DNA of 64,000 bases from Lihuaxuella thermophila (GCF_900110165.1 NZ_FOCQ01000016.1:1-64000), one strand, 5' to 3'; positions 47,435-58,093 are shown, numbered from the stretch's first letter. Made by a program: numbers and translations. Notes: a model not told the origin generated them from the sequence alone.

Positions 47435-50400
47435 TTTGAATTTCTCCTTTCCGTTTTGGAACCATTTCATATTTTACTAGAAACTGTTCAACCATTTCCA
47501 GGGCGGCCCGCGAAGACATCCCTTTGATCTTGAAGGCGATTCCGATCCGCTGCCCGGAGGAGAGACGTATTTTTCCGGGGAACTCCTGCGCGAGTTTGAA
47601 CAGTTTGGACCCGTCAATTTTTTCGTTTTGTTCGGGATGAAGCTTTAAGGAGATCTCATCTCCTTTTTGCTCAATGGTTTCCACTCCGTACATCAGCGCA
47701 TAGGCACGGATTCTGGCGACCCGCAACAAGTTTTGCACAGGTTCCGGCAGATCGCCGAAGCGGTCCTCAATCTCTTCTTCCAGATCCATGACTTCCTGCA
47801 GGGTGGTAACCGCCCGGATTTTCTTGTACAGCTCGATCTTTTGTTTTTCATCGCGAATGTACTCCGATGGCAAATAGGCGTCCACGCTGAGTTCAATTTG
47901 CGGTTCAGCCGGCTGTTCCTGCGGCTTTTTGCCCTGCAGTTCCGCCACCGCTTCTTTCAACATCTGACTGTACAGTTCAAATCCGACCGAAGCGATGTGC
48001 CCGTGCTGTTCCGCTCCGAGAATATTTCCGGCTCCGCGAATGGCCAGGTCCCGCATGGCGATCTTAAATCCGGAACCCAGCTCCGTGAATTCTTTGATCG
48101 CCTGAAGCCGTTTCTCGGCGGTCTCGGACAGCACTTTATCCCGCTGATAAGTAAAATAAGCATAAGCGATGCGGTTGGATCGACCAACACGCCCCCGGAG
48201 CTGATACAACTGGGACAAACCCATCTTATCTGCATCGTAAATAATCAGAGTATTGACGTTGGGGATATCGACGCCTGTCTCAATGATGGTCGTGCTGACC
48301 AGGACATCATACTCCCCGTCCAGAAAGTCCAACATGACTTTTTCCAACTCGGTTTCCGCCATTTGTCCGTGTGCGACGGCCACCCGCGCATCGGGAACCA
48401 GCATGCGGATCTGGTCGGCCATCTGTTCAATGTTGTGCACCTGGTTATACAGAAAATACACCTGTCCGCCCCGGGCCAGTTCCCGTTCAATCGCCTCACG
48501 CACCAGGGCTCCCGAGTACTCCAATACATAAGTTTGCACAGGGAAGCGGTTTTCCGGAGGCGTTTCGATCACGGACAGATCGCGGACGCCCATCATCGCC
48601 ATGTGCAGAGTGCGGGGAATCGGCGTAGCCGTCAGCGTGAGTACATCAATATTGTGCTTGATCTGCTTGATCTTTTCTTTGTGTTTCACCCCGAAGCGTT
48701 GCTCTTCGTCGATGATCAACAGCCCCAAATCCTTAAACACAATGTCTTTGGACAACAGACGGTGCGTTCCAATCACGATATCAACGGTCCCGTTTTTGAG
48801 TCCTTCGATGGTCTCCTTCTGTTCTTTGCGCGACCGGAAACGGCTCAGCACACGGATCTGCACCGGATACCCCGAAAAACGCTCCCGGAATGTTTCATAA
48901 TGCTGCTGTGCCAGAATGGTGGTCGGAACCAGAACAGCTACCTGTTTTCCATCCATCGTCGCTTTAAACGCTGCCCGGATCGCTACCTCAGTTTTTCCGT
49001 ATCCGACATCCCCGCACAACAGGCGGTCCATCGGCCGTCCCTGTTCCATATCGGTTTTGATTTCCTCGATGGAGCGCAATTGGTCCGGCGTTTCCTCATA
49101 AGGGAACATCGCTTCAAACTCTTTTTGGTAAGGGGTGTCCTTCGAAAAGGCATATCCTTTGGCCTGCTGGCGCTTGGCATACAGTTCGATCAGATCTTTC
49201 GCGATATCCTGGACGGAAGAGCGAACCTTATTCTTCACTTTGCTCCATTCGCTGCCGCCCAGGCTGTACACTTTCGGCGTCCGTTCCTCACTGCCGACGT
49301 ATTTTTGCACCTGTTCGATCTGCTCGACGGGAACATACAGCTTGTCATTGCCGGCATATTGGATATGCAGATAATCTTTGTGCAAACCGCCGACATTCAG
49401 CGTTTCTATGCCCACATAGCGGCCGATTCCGTGATTCACATGGACAACATAATCACCCGGTTTCAATTCCTGGTAATCTTTAATCTTTTCCGCGTGATCC
49501 AATTTCACGTTTCTCCGGGTGCGTCGTTGTTTCTGGGTGAACACTTCTCCCTCGGTGACCACGGCCAGGCGGATCCCGCTCATTTCAAAGCCGTTTTGCA
49601 ACGCGCCTACACGTACAATCGGCCGTCCCGGCAACGGGGGATGATTGGAACGGTCATGGATCACCTCCATTCCGTAGTCAGCCAGCACCCGTTCCAGCCG
49701 CTCCAGGCGGTCCGGGCTGCTCGCGGCAAAAATGACGCGGTAATTGGATTTCACCCAGCGGTCCCACTCGCCTTTGAGCACATGCATCTGGCCGTGAAAC
49801 TGCTGCATGCTCCGGCACATCATTTGAATGATGTTCTGCGGCTGGATTCCCGGAACCTGCCTCATAAACAAAGACAGATAGATTCGCTGGTACTCATTTT
49901 TCAAAATCAGCTCTTCATAAGAGAGGGAGATTTTGAGTCGCGGCAAAAATTCCCCTTGGGAAAGGAGGGCCGTTTGCCATTCTCCTTCTTCCCGCTCCAT
50001 GTGTTTCGCACTTTCCATAATGCGGGTGGGTTCATCCAAAACCATCACGCAATCTTTTGGCAAGTAATCAAGCAAACTCTCGCAATCCGGATAGATTTGC
50101 TCGATATATTTATAGATCCCCGTGAAAAGCGTTCCGGATTTTAATTGTTCAATATCAAATCCGATCGATTCGGTCAGCTTCTGTTTGAGCGCTGAATCTT
50201 TCACTGTGGCCAGCCGCTGTTCAAGAAGTTTTTCCACTCTTTCTCCTGCCTGGTACAAGAACTCCCTGGAAGCGAAGAGTTCCCTTGCCGGCGGGATGAT
50301 CACCCGTTCCCACTTGTCGATCGAGCGTTGATCAGACACAGAGAACGGACGGATCGAATCCACTTCGTCATCAAACCACTCAATCCGTACGGGTTGCGCA

Positions 50401-50966
50401 AAATTGGCGGGATAAACGTCGACAATTCCGCCGCGAACACTGAACTCTCCCGGTTTTTCCACCATATCCACCCGTTCGTACCCGGTTTTGACCAGCCGGT
50501 CAATCAAAGGGTCTAAGGGCTGTTCTTCCCCTACTTGGAGAGAGATATGGTTTAGCTTAAAAACTCTCTTAGGGGGAAATAGTTTTCTCAGCCCGGCGAA
50601 CGGAACGATCATCACGCCGGAAAAACCTTGAGACAACCGTGATAATACCTCAATGCGCTCTCCCAGCGTTTCATGTCCGGCCAAAGCGATTTCCGTTGTT
50701 ACCAGCTCGTTGGCCGGATAAAGAAGCACTTCTTCTTTGGGGAGGAATTCTTGTAAATCCTCAGCGGCTTTTTGCGCCTGATTGAGATTGTGGGTAACCA
50801 GGAGGATGGGACGCTTCACTTCGTGGTACAAAGCGGTTAAATACAACATGCGGGCGGTTCCCGTCAACCCGGCCACCAGTTGTTCCTTCAGATTTCTTTT
50901 CAGTCCCGCTGCGGTCGACTGAAAATCACTGTCCTGCCTCATGATATGGATCAACGGCTCCAACAC
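47418..50966 (-). CDS. mfd: Transcription-repair coupling factor
   Basis: 1182 aa, GTG start with AGGAGG five bases upstream. UvrB-homology region at the N-terminus, an RNA polymerase interaction domain (about 480-550; GDYVVHVNHGIGRYVGIE), superfamily 2 helicase with LLCGDVGYGKTEVAIRAAFK, DEEQRFGVKHKE and the TRG motif, and a C-terminal regulatory domain. It removes stalled RNA polymerase and recruits UvrA. The long open frame on the opposite strand is a shadow. Confidence 0.98.
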   Translation of the reverse strand: MLEPLIHIMRQDSDFQSTAAGLKRNLKEQLVAGLTGTARMLYLTALYHEVKRPILLVTHNLNQAQKAAEDLQEFLPKEEVLLYPANELVTTEIALAGHETLGERIEVLSRLSQGFSGVMIVPFAGLRKLFPPKRVFKLNHISLQVGEEQPLDPLIDRLVKTGYERVDMVEKPGEFSVRGGIVDVYPANFAQPVRIEWFDDEVDSIRPFSVSDQRSIDKWERVIIPPARELFASREFLYQAGERVEKLLEQRLATVKDSALKQKLTESIGFDIEQLKSGTLFTGIYKYIEQIYPDCESLLDYLPKDCVMVLDEPTRIMESAKHMEREEGEWQTALLSQGEFLPRLKISLSYEELILKNEYQRIYLSLFMRQVPGIQPQNIIQMMCRSMQQFHGQMHVLKGEWDRWVKSNYRVIFAASSPDRLERLERVLADYGMEVIHDRSNHPPLPGRPIVRVGALQNGFEMSGIRLAVVTEGEVFTQKQRRTRRNVKLDHAEKIKDYQELKPGDYVVHVNHGIGRYVGIETLNVGGLHKDYLHIQYAGNDKLYVPVEQIEQVQKYVGSEERTPKVYSLGGSEWSKVKNKVRSSVQDIAKDLIELYAKRQQAKGYAFSKDTPYQKEFEAMFPYEETPDQLRSIEEIKTDMEQGRPMDRLLCGDVGYGKTEVAIRAAFKATMDGKQVAVLVPTTILAQQHYETFRERFSGYPVQIRVLSRFRSRKEQKETIEGLKNGTVDIVIGTHRLLSKDIVFKDLGLLIIDEEQRFGVKHKEKIKQIKHNIDVLTLTATPIPRTLHMAMMGVRDLSVIETPPENRFPVQTYVLEYSGALVREAIERELARGGQVYFLYNQVHNIEQMADQIRMLVPDARVAVAHGQMAETELEKVMLDFLDGEYDVLVSTTIIETGVDIPNVNTLIIYDADKMGLSQLYQLRGRVGRSNRIAYAYFTYQRDKVLSETAEKRLQAIKEFTELGSGFKIAMRDLAIRGAGNILGAEQHGHIASVGFELYSQMLKEAVAELQGKKPQEQPAEPQIELSVDAYLPSEYIRDEKQKIELYKKIRAVTTLQEVMDLEEEIEDRFGDLPEPVQNLLRVARIRAYALMYGVETIEQKGDEISLKLHPEQNEKIDGSKLFKLAQEFPGKIRLSSGQRIGIAFKIKGMSSRAALEMVEQFLVKYEMVPKRKGEIQNAGVE

Positions 50967-51051
50967 ATGTTCCTCCTCTTAATCTTCGTCCATCTATATC
51001 AAACTCCATGTACTTCCATCTCAAAACGGGTTCTCTTTCCCGCTTCGCCAA

Positions 51052-51074
51052 AATATAAAAGAAGCCTCAGCTTC
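51052..51074 (-). terminator. fin terminator
   Basis: A short GAAGC/GCTTC stem with a 4-base loop (51061-51074), followed on the minus strand by UUUUAUAUUU. Confidence 0.6.
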
Positions 51075-51186
51075 GGGCAGCCAAGGCCATTTTCATTATA
51101 GTCAGAAAAAACAGCATTATAAGGGAAGATGACTCCTCATAGCTGAAGCCAGGGCTTATTGCCTACATATATAGGATGCTCCTTCA

Positions 51187-51417
51187 TCAGTGGAACAGAT
51201 AAGGGTACAGGGAGAGATCAGGATTGTTGTCAAGCATTTCCTGACATGATTCGCACACGACGCGGACCCGGGTGTTTCCATTCGCGTCACTCGTTATTAT
51301 ATCTTTCCGCTCTTCAGGGGTCAACTGATCAAAACCCAGATCCTGATCAGTCAAGCCATCTCCTTCCAACTTGCCGAGGAAAGCATTGCAGTAACGACAG
51401 ATGTAGTCAATTGCCAT
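51187..51417 (-). CDS. fin: Anti-sigma-F factor Fin (YabK)
   Basis: 76 aa from the ATG at 51417 with GGAGG seven bases upstream. Two Cys pairs, CRYC near residue 8 and CESC near 55, form a zinc site. The DQLTPEERKDII segment lies between. Fin binds SigF and helps switch the forespore from SigF to SigG. Located between pth and mfd as in Bacillus. The upstream promoter fits SigF. Confidence 0.95.
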   Translation of the reverse strand: MAIDYICRYCNAFLGKLEGDGLTDQDLGFDQLTPEERKDIITSDANGNTRVRVVCESCQEMLDNNPDLSLYPYLFH

Positions 51418-51454
51418 CCAAGCGCCTCCTACAATAGACAAAGGTTTCTTGATC

Positions 51455-51483
51455 TAGTATCGCCGGATGGCAAAAATTCATTC
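51455..51483 (-). promoter_or_regulatory. SigF/SigG-type promoter for fin
   Basis: GAATG (51479-51483) fits the -35 GHATR. The -10 GGCGATACTA (51455-51464) matches the full SigF consensus GGNNANAHTR, and its last seven bases match the SigG -10 at six of seven. The region is 38 bases before the start codon. SigF and SigG transcription of fin is known in B. subtilis. Confidence 0.78.
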
Positions 51484-51609
51484 ACGATAGAAAAGATTTT
51501 TTAGCCTCTCCTGTATTCGTCAAAAAATTCCTGTTATTAGTTTAATCCTTTTTGCTTGTGAATATGACAGGGACTCCACAACACTTTCCAATCGTCGTCA
51601 TATTAAAAA

Positions 51610-52173
51610 TCATCGCGAATTATATACATTCATTGCTTCGCGGAAGTCGGACTTCACCCAGCGTTCAATCGCCTCAGCGGCTCGCCTGACCGCTTCTGCA
51701 ATCACTTCTTCTTCCTCTTTCCTGAACGGAGACAGCACATAATCCGGGACGGGCATCCCGCCATCAGGACGACCGATGCCAATTTTGATGCGTTTAAATT
51801 CTTCGGTTCCCAGATGCTGAATGATCGATTTCATCCCGTTGTGCCCGCCGGAGCTGCCTTTGAAGCGGAGCCGGATTTTTCCCGGCGGCAAATCCAGATC
51901 ATCGTAGACGACACAAAGATCTTCCATGTCTGCTTTCAACCAATCGACGGCAGGGCGGACGGATTCCCCGGACAAATTCATATAAGTGAGCGGTTTGAGC
52001 AAGATGACTTTCTCTCCCCCTACCATTCCTTCCCCGACTTCTGCTTTCCATTTTTCTTTTTGAATCGGGATCCCCCACATACGGCTCAGTTCATCCATCA
52101 CCCAGAATCCGATGTTGTGCCGGGTCAGCGCATACTTCGCCCCCGGATTTCCCAAACCGACGATGATTTTCAT
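51610..52173 (-). CDS. pth: Peptidyl-tRNA hydrolase
   Basis: 187 aa. GLGNPGAKYALTRHNIGF with the catalytic His, LLKPLTYMNLSGESV, VYDDLDLPPGKIRLR, and GSSGGHNGMKSI. It frees tRNA from drop-off peptides; spoVC in the Bacillus nomenclature. 56 bases downstream of ctc. Confidence 0.98.
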   Translation of the reverse strand: MKIIVGLGNPGAKYALTRHNIGFWVMDELSRMWGIPIQKEKWKAEVGEGMVGGEKVILLKPLTYMNLSGESVRPAVDWLKADMEDLCVVYDDLDLPPGKIRLRFKGSSGGHNGMKSIIQHLGTEEFKRIKIGIGRPDGGMPVPDYVLSPFRKEEEEVIAEAVRRAAEAIERWVKSDFREAMNVYNSR

Positions 52174-52229
52174 TCATAAGCCTCCGTTTCATCAAAACAA
52201 AGGCGCAACAGATGGTTGCGCCCTGGCAG

Positions 52230-52832
52230 TTATTCTTCTTTTTCTTCGTCTGCCGCTTCCGCCTCTGCCGGTTCCCCGCCTTCTTTGGCGGCTTGTGGCG
52301 GGATCACTGAGGCGACCACGGTATCCCCGTCGGACAACAGCTCTACTCCTGCCGGCAATGCAATGTTTCCCAAGGTGACCGAATCCCCGATCTCCAACTG
52401 GCTGATATCCAAGGTCAGCTCTGCCGGGATCTGGTCCGGAAGGCAGCGGATCAACGCAGAGCGGGCGGTTTGCTGCAAAACCCCTCCTGCTTTGACTCCG
52501 TTCGCTTCTCCGACAAGATGTACGGGGACTTCCGTTTCCACAGGTTTATTCCTCTCTACTTTGAGAAAATCTATATGCAGGATATTGGCTTTAACCGGGT
52601 CTCTTTGCACCTCACGGATCATCACATGATGGACTTGGTCATCCACTTTGATGTCCATAACCCCGGGGCCTTCCCCCGTATGTTTGCGAAACTCTTTTCC
52701 ATCCAGATGGATTTCAAGAGCTTCTGTCCCGTTCCCATAGATGACGGCGGGAACACGCCCCTCTTTTCGTAAACGGTTTAATGCAGCTCGGTTCTTTTGT
52801 TCGCGTTTTTCAGCGGAAATGCTAGCTACCAC
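52230..52832 (-). CDS. ctc: Ribosomal protein bL25, long (Ctc) form
   Basis: 200 aa, GTG start. N-terminal L25 5S-rRNA-binding domain (about 1-90), TL5/CTC C-terminal domain (about 95-185) and an acidic Glu-rich tail. It is the general-stress form found between prs and pth. The gene is often SigB-dependent in Bacillus; no SigB promoter was identified here. Confidence 0.96.
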   Translation of the reverse strand: MVASISAEKREQKNRAALNRLRKEGRVPAVIYGNGTEALEIHLDGKEFRKHTGEGPGVMDIKVDDQVHHVMIREVQRDPVKANILHIDFLKVERNKPVETEVPVHLVGEANGVKAGGVLQQTARSALIRCLPDQIPAELTLDISQLEIGDSVTLGNIALPAGVELLSDGDTVVASVIPPQAAKEGGEPAEAEAADEEKEE

Positions 52833-52917
52833 TCTTCAATCCCCCTTCTCTAATGATCACCCTAAGAAGGTTTATATCCTTTTTTTGGGGGATTAAAACC
52901 TCACCGGCTGAAAAACA

Positions 52918-53859
52918 TCAGTCGAACAGTTTGCTGACCGATTGTTCATTGTGAACGCGAATGATCGCTTCCCCGATGAGCGAGGCGACCGACAGCACTT
53001 TGATTTTATCCAGCCGCTTGTTTTCGGGCAGCGGAATGGTATCGGTGACGACCATTTCCTTGATGTTGGACTGGCGAATGCGGTCGATGGCCGGGCCGGA
53101 GAAGACCGGATGCGTGCAACAAGCATAAACCGCTTTCGCTCCCTGCTCCTGGAGGGCATTCGCGGCAAGGGTGATCGTTCCTGCCGTATCGATGATGTCA
53201 TCGATGATGATCGCTGTTTGGCCCCTTACATCCCCAACAATATTCATCACTTCAGCCACATTGGGTTCCGGCCTTCTCTTATCGATAATGGCGATCGGCG
53301 CATCCAGCCGCTCTGCGAGACGGCGGGCGCGAATCACTCCCCCGTGGTCGGGAGAAACCACTACGACATCGGACAAACCTTTGTTCTTAAAATATTCCGC
53401 CAAGATGGGAATTCCGATGAGGTGGTCGACGGGAATATTGAAAAATCCTTGGATCTGCATCGCATGAAGATCCATGGTGATCACACGGTCCGCTCCCGCC
53501 GTTTCAATAAGGTTGGCGACCAATTTGGCCGTAATCGGATCCCGCGCGCGGGCTTTTCGATCTTGACGGGCATATCCATAGTACGGGATGACGACATTGA
53601 TTGTGCCGGCAGATGCCCGTTTCAAAGCATCCACCATGACTAGCAGCTCCATGAGGTGCTGATTGACCGGGTCACATGTGGACTGGATCACGTATACATC
53701 AGACCCGCGCACACTCTCATTTAGTTTGACATGGATTTCTCCATCGCTGAACTTTCCTACCTGGGCATCGCCCAGAGGAATGCCGATATGCTCACAGATA
53801 CTCTTGGCCAGGGATGGATTGGAATTACAGCTGAACACTTGTAGACGGGAATTAGACAT
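52918..53859 (-). CDS. prs: Ribose-phosphate pyrophosphokinase
   Basis: 313 aa from the ATG at 53859, which has GTGGAGGAA about 11 bases upstream; a GTG six codons earlier lacks a clear site. It has [31 protein letters not shown] and the PRPP loop [14 protein letters not shown]. It makes PRPP for purine, pyrimidine, His and Trp synthesis. Directly follows glmU (28 bases). Confidence 0.98.
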   Translation of the reverse strand: MSNSRLQVFSCNSNPSLAKSICEHIGIPLGDAQVGKFSDGEIHVKLNESVRGSDVYVIQSTCDPVNQHLMELLVMVDALKRASAGTINVVIPYYGYARQDRKARARDPITAKLVANLIETAGADRVITMDLHAMQIQGFFNIPVDHLIGIPILAEYFKNKGLSDVVVVSPDHGGVIRARRLAERLDAPIAIIDKRRPEPNVAEVMNIVGDVRGQTAIIIDDIIDTAGTITLAANALQEQGAKAVYACCTHPVFSGPAIDRIRQSNIKEMVVTDTIPLPENKRLDKIKVLSVASLIGEAIIRVHNEQSVSKLFD

Positions 53860-53887
53860 GGGAATACGTTCCTCCACCTATTTCCAA

Positions 53888-55267
53888 TTACTTGGATAGT
53901 TTTTTCATCAATTTTTCCACATAATCCGGTTTGGTCGTTTGCCGCTCTCTGGCAATGGCAAATGCATTTTCCGGAACATCCTGGTTAATGGTTGAACCCG
54001 CTGCCACATAGCCGCCTTTTTTGACACTGACAGGAGCGATCAGGTTCACATTGCAGCCGATAAATGCGCCGTCTTCAATAATGGTTTTATGCTTATTTTT
54101 GCCATCGTAGTTAACGGTTACAGCACCGCAGCCGATGTTTACATGTTCACCCACTTCGGCATCTCCCACATAAGCCAGGTGAGATACTTTGGAACCTTTG
54201 CCTAAACGGGTTTTTTTCAAGTCTACAAAGCAACCCACTTTGGTTTCCTCGCCGAGATGTGTTCCCGGGCGAATGTATGCATAAGGGCCAATCGAAGCGT
54301 TTTGATCCACTTGACTGGAATCGATGACCGCATACTTAATTTTGGCATGGTCAGCTACCACCACGTCCGTTAAATCCGCTTGCGGCCCGATGTGGCAACC
54401 GGCACCGATCTTCGTTTTCCCTCTTAAGAAAGTTCCCGGTTCAATCACGGTATCCGGGCCAATCGTGACATCCGCTTCAATATAGGTATTGGACGGATCC
54501 ACAATGCTTACGCCATTCAGCATATGGGTTTGCAAAATGCGCCGGCGCATGATCGCTTCCGCTTCCGCCAGTTGCAAGCGATCATTGACACCCATGGCCT
54601 CATCGGAATCGGAGATGACTTCCGCGCTGATCCGCTCCCCTTGTTCCCTCAGGATGGAAATCACATCCGGCAAGTAATATTCGCCCTGCGCATTATCGTT
54701 ATTGACAAGGGATAAAGCAGAGAAAAGTTTTTGATTATCAAAACAAAAAGTTCCGGTATTCACTTCGTTGATTTTCAATTCTTCCGCTGTGGCATCTTTA
54801 TGCTCCACAATGCGGTCCACACTTCCGTCGGTACGCCGGACGATCCTGCCGTAGCCGGAAGGGTTCTCCAAGCGGGCGGTAAGCACTGTCGCCGCGGCTT
54901 GGGACCGCTGATGCTCCTCAATCAGTTTGGACAGCGTTTCACTCGTGAAGAGGGGATGATCTCCATTTAAAACCAGCGTGATACCTGTTTCGTTCTCAAG
55001 AAGCGGCTTGGCTTGCATGACGGCATGTGCGGTTCCCAATTGCTCTTTTTGCTCGACAAACCGGACTTTGTCCCCCAGATACTCTTTAATCGATTCGGCT
55101 TGGTGTCCCACAACCAAAATCGTTTTTGCCGTGTTGAGTTCGGATAATTGCCCGATGATGTGATCAATGATCGGTTTTCCGCAGACAGGGTGCAAAACTT
55201 TATGTTTTTGCGATTTCATCCTGGTCCCTTTGCCCGCTGCAAGCACAATCGCATAAAGTCGTTGCAT
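53888..55267 (-). CDS. glmU: Bifunctional GlmU: GlcN-1-P acetyltransferase and GlcNAc-1-P uridylyltransferase
   Basis: 459 aa. The N-terminal pyrophosphorylase (1-~230) has LAAGKGTRMKSQKHKVLH. The C-terminal left-handed beta-helix (about 250-459) has GPDTVIEPGTFLRGKT and hexapeptide repeats, with the His-region AYVGDAEVGEHVNIG. It supplies UDP-GlcNAc for the wall. Between spoVG and prs. Confidence 0.98.
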   Translation of the reverse strand: MQRLYAIVLAAGKGTRMKSQKHKVLHPVCGKPIIDHIIGQLSELNTAKTILVVGHQAESIKEYLGDKVRFVEQKEQLGTAHAVMQAKPLLENETGITLVLNGDHPLFTSETLSKLIEEHQRSQAAATVLTARLENPSGYGRIVRRTDGSVDRIVEHKDATAEELKINEVNTGTFCFDNQKLFSALSLVNNDNAQGEYYLPDVISILREQGERISAEVISDSDEAMGVNDRLQLAEAEAIMRRRILQTHMLNGVSIVDPSNTYIEADVTIGPDTVIEPGTFLRGKTKIGAGCHIGPQADLTDVVVADHAKIKYAVIDSSQVDQNASIGPYAYIRPGTHLGEETKVGCFVDLKKTRLGKGSKVSHLAYVGDAEVGEHVNIGCGAVTVNYDGKNKHKTIIEDGAFIGCNVNLIAPVSVKKGGYVAAGSTINQDVPENAFAIARERQTTKPDYVEKLMKKLSK

Positions 55268-55362
55268 GACGAAGCGCCCCCGTTTCCTTGCTAACTTCCT
55301 ACCTGAATATATCCCAAAGTATGTTTGATTGCAACCAAGGGGGGTCAGAACTTATTGCCAAC

Positions 55363-55387
55363 AAAAAAGAACCCTGAATAAGGGTTC
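55363..55387 (-). terminator. spoVG terminator
   Basis: A perfect 7-bp GAACCCT/AGGGTTC stem (55369-55375 with 55381-55387) followed by six U residues on the minus strand. Confidence 0.92.
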
Positions 55388-55408
55388 CTGTTTGCTCTTT
55401 CGGGGCGG

Positions 55409-55711
55409 TTACGTATCCATGGCCGCTTTTTCCGCCGTGACATGCGCGGTTCCGTTTTCCTCTGTTCTGTGATACACTTCCAACACTGCTGCTTCGATCT
55501 TTTCACGGCTGACAGGGGAGATCGGATGGGCGATGTCGCGAAATTCACCATCCGGAGTGCGCTTGCTCGGCATGGCAACGAACATTCCATTATTCCCGTC
55601 AATGACACGAATATCATGAACCACAAATTCACTATCAATCGTAATTGATGCGATGGCTCGCATACGACCTTCCTTGTTTACCTTGCGCAGGCGAACATCA
55701 GTAATCTCCAA
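55409..55711 (-). CDS. spoVG: Septation/RNA-binding regulator SpoVG
   Basis: 100 aa from a TTG at 55711 ([11 protein letters not shown], the normal SpoVG N-terminus), with AGGTGG nine bases upstream; the 34 open codons before it hold the promoter. SpoVG motifs [23 protein letters not shown] and [18 protein letters not shown] are intact. In B. subtilis it affects septation and cortex and binds nucleic acid. SigH promoter upstream, terminator downstream. Confidence 0.96.
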   Translation of the reverse strand: MEITDVRLRKVNKEGRMRAIASITIDSEFVVHDIRVIDGNNGMFVAMPSKRTPDGEFRDIAHPISPVSREKIEAAVLEVYHRTEENGTAHVTAEKAAMDT

Positions 55712-55753
55712 CGGAATCCACCACCTATTTCCAATGATGACTTGAGAAATACT

Positions 55754-55780
55754 ATTCGAGATGGCGGAACCAATTCCTGC
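55754..55780 (-). promoter_or_regulatory. SigH promoter of spoVG
   Basis: GCAGGAATT (55772-55780) matches the SigH -35 RNAGGAWWW at every position. After 11 bases, CTCGAAT (55754-55760) keeps the GAAT core of the -10 RNNGAAT. It lies about 43 bases before the TTG start. spoVG is the classic SigH gene of B. subtilis. Confidence 0.88.
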
Positions 55781-55816
55781 TAATTTTGGAGATCGGTTTA
55801 CACTTTTTTTCAATTG

Positions 55817-56191
55817 TTATTTTTTCTTCGCGATGACTTCCATTTCTATCAGGACATCTTTGGGCAACCGGGCGACTTCCACACAGGAGCGGGCCGGCTG
55901 ATGGTCCTTGAAATACTCGCCGTAAATGGCGTTGATTTGCTGGAACTGATTCATATCTTTGATAAAAAGAGTGGTTTTTACAACATGATCCAGATCGCTG
56001 CCCGCCGCTTCCAAAATGGCGCGCACATTTTGCAAGACCTGATGGGTCTGTTTTTCAATATCCGCTTCCACCAGTTCACCCTGTGGGGTGAGGGGGATCT
56101 GCCCGGAGGTAAAGATCATGTCCCCGACTTGGATCGCTTGCGAATAAGGCCCGATCGCTTGCGGCGCATTTTTTGTTTCAATTTTTAACAT
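55817..56191 (-). CDS. ridA: RidA family enamine/imine deaminase (YabJ)
   Basis: 124 aa. It has [28 protein letters not shown], the conserved Arg in [22 protein letters not shown], and [21 protein letters not shown]. It removes reactive 2-aminoacrylate-type intermediates. It overlaps purR by about 14 bases, the conserved purR-yabJ-spoVG order. Confidence 0.97.
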   Translation of the reverse strand: MLKIETKNAPQAIGPYSQAIQVGDMIFTSGQIPLTPQGELVEADIEKQTHQVLQNVRAILEAAGSDLDHVVKTTLFIKDMNQFQQINAIYGEYFKDHQPARSCVEVARLPKDVLIEMEVIAKKK

Positions 56192-57023
56192 CCTTCCATT
56201 CCCCTTCCCTTGTAAACAGATTTCCTAACTCCACATGAATTTTCCGCTCTTTCACATCCACTTCGGTGACAGCCGCCAACGAAACGTAGGATTCGACCAA
56301 ACGCTGTTCGGCTGCCGATTCCACCATGACTCCCACTCCCACGACTTCGGCGTTAAATTCATGAAGCAAATCCATCATGCCGCGAATCGTGCCGCCAGCC
56401 TTCATAAAATCATCGATGATCAGTACCCTTGATCCTTCTGCCAGGCTCCGTTTGGACAAAGAGAGCTGCCTCATCTGCCTGCCCGAACCGGAAATGGTAT
56501 TCACGGTTACCACCGAACCCTCCGTGACACGGTAGCCGTAACGTGCGATCACCACAGGCGCCCTTAAATAAGATGCAGCGGCATAGGCAAGCGGAATCCC
56601 TTTGGTTTCCACCGTCATGATCGCATCTATTTTTTTCCCGGCAAATACAGTGGCAAAAATCCGCCCGATCTCGGAGAGAAGAGTCGCATCGCCCAGCAGG
56701 TCCGACAGATATAAAAAGCCTCCGGGCAAAATCCGGTCCGGATTTGACAATTGTTCACACAACACCTTGAGTACATCCAAAGCCCGCTGCCGGTCGATTT
56801 TTGGAATATATCGCACACCGCCCGCAGCTCCTGCAACCGTCTCCAACTCTCCGCTTCCGCCGCTTTGGAACACTTCATGGATAATGGCCAAATCTTCGCT
56901 GATCGAAGACTTGGCCGAATTATACCGCTCAGCAAATGCGGTCAAAGGGATTAAGCGGTAAGGTTCTGACAGGAGTTGCCGGGTCATATCCACTAACCTC
57001 GAACTCCGCTTCCACTTATCCAT
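56178..57023 (-). CDS. purR: Purine operon repressor PurR
   Basis: 281 aa. N-terminal winged helix (about 1-75; [21 protein letters not shown]) and a C-terminal phosphoribosyltransferase-like domain with the PRPP loop [18 protein letters not shown]. It represses purine genes when PRPP is low. GGAGG precedes the ATG. Two CGG-centred sequences upstream faintly resemble PurR boxes. Confidence 0.96.
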   Translation of the reverse strand: MDKWKRSSRLVDMTRQLLSEPYRLIPLTAFAERYNSAKSSISEDLAIIHEVFQSGGSGELETVAGAAGGVRYIPKIDRQRALDVLKVLCEQLSNPDRILPGGFLYLSDLLGDATLLSEIGRIFATVFAGKKIDAIMTVETKGIPLAYAAASYLRAPVVIARYGYRVTEGSVVTVNTISGSGRQMRQLSLSKRSLAEGSRVLIIDDFMKAGGTIRGMMDLLHEFNAEVVGVGVMVESAAEQRLVESYVSLAAVTEVDVKERKIHVELGNLFTREGEWKDVKN

Positions 57024-57063
57024 CGAGTACCTCCGAAAAACCGAATATCATGACCGAAATATA

Positions 57064-57957
57064 TCATTTTGTACGGATTTGATCAAGAACTCCCTGATAC
57101 CGCACACCGAGCATCCGAACGGCAAACACCTGCCCGCAAAAACCTTTGAGACCGTTTACCAGCCGTTTGGCACGGGCTTCTTTCTTCACCAGGCCGAAGA
57201 CCGTGGGGCCGCTGCCGGACATCAGGACACCGTCTGCCCCAAACTGCAACATTTTTTCTTTTATTTTACGAACTTCCGGGTGCATCTCCATCGTCACAGG
57301 CTCCAAAACATTGCCCAAATGTTTATTGATTTCCTCATAATCCCGGTTTTGGATCGCCTCGATCATCGCTTCAGTCGACGGATGCTTTTCGATTTGGTCC
57401 ACCTGCAGCCGCCCGAATACATCCGCAGTGGAAACGCCGTGCCCCGGCTTGGCCAACACCACCCAACAAGGAGGCGGAGGCGGCAGAGGAGTTAAAATTT
57501 CTCCGCGCCCTCTGGCGACAGCTGTCCCCGCATGCACGCAAAACGGGACATCCGACCCGATTTCCGCTCCGATCTCCGCCAGCTGATCATCGGACAACCC
57601 GAGATTCCACAAACGATTCAATCCGCGCAAGGTAGCGGCTGCATCACTGCTCCCCCCGGCCAAACCTGCGGCGACGGGAATATGCTTGTGAATGTATATG
57701 TGCACGCCATCCTTGACACCCAATTTTTCCTTGAGAAGTGCAGCCGCCCGGTAAGCGAGGTTGCGCTCGTCCTGAGGCACGAGTCCTGAACTGCTCTCGA
57801 GCGTGATGGAAGAATGAGAAGTATGAATGAGATCAATCCGGTCAGCCAGGTCCACAGTGGTCATGACCATCTCCAACTCATGATAGCCATCCGGTCGTTT
57901 ATGTAAAACATCCAAGGTTAAATTGATTTTGGCAGGTGCTTTTTCCGATATGTACAA
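57064..57957 (-). CDS. ispE: 4-diphosphocytidyl-2-C-methyl-D-erythritol kinase
   Basis: 297 aa from a TTG with GGGGG eight bases upstream ([24 protein letters not shown]). GHMP kinase with the ATP loop [20 protein letters not shown] and a C-terminal [12 protein letters not shown] motif. Step in the non-mevalonate isoprenoid pathway. Between sspF and purR as in Bacillus. Confidence 0.96.
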   Translation of the reverse strand: MYISEKAPAKINLTLDVLHKRPDGYHELEMVMTTVDLADRIDLIHTSHSSITLESSSGLVPQDERNLAYRAAALLKEKLGVKDGVHIYIHKHIPVAAGLAGGSSDAAATLRGLNRLWNLGLSDDQLAEIGAEIGSDVPFCVHAGTAVARGRGEILTPLPPPPPCWVVLAKPGHGVSTADVFGRLQVDQIEKHPSTEAMIEAIQNRDYEEINKHLGNVLEPVTMEMHPEVRKIKEKMLQFGADGVLMSGSGPTVFGLVKKEARAKRLVNGLKGFCGQVFAVRMLGVRYQGVLDQIRTK

Positions 57958-58093
57958 TCACAGTTCCCCCTATCTGCACCTTCTGTTTAAAAGATATCCA
58001 CGTTTCCCATTCCCTTCTGAAATCAGAGAGCTTCTCTTATTTTATCATGTTCCGGCTTGAATTAAACTATCTGGTCAAATGCGGACCCTTTGA

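Noticed and set aside
47667-50144. 825-codon open frame on the plus strand
   Set aside because: Antisense shadow of mfd; its product has no domain pattern, and mfd itself is full length with all motifs.
57024-57063. Two TTCGG-centred sequences before purR resembling PurR boxes
   Set aside because: They lie in the same orientation, each misses key positions, and they overlap the ispE stop and the ribosome site; not strong enough to call.
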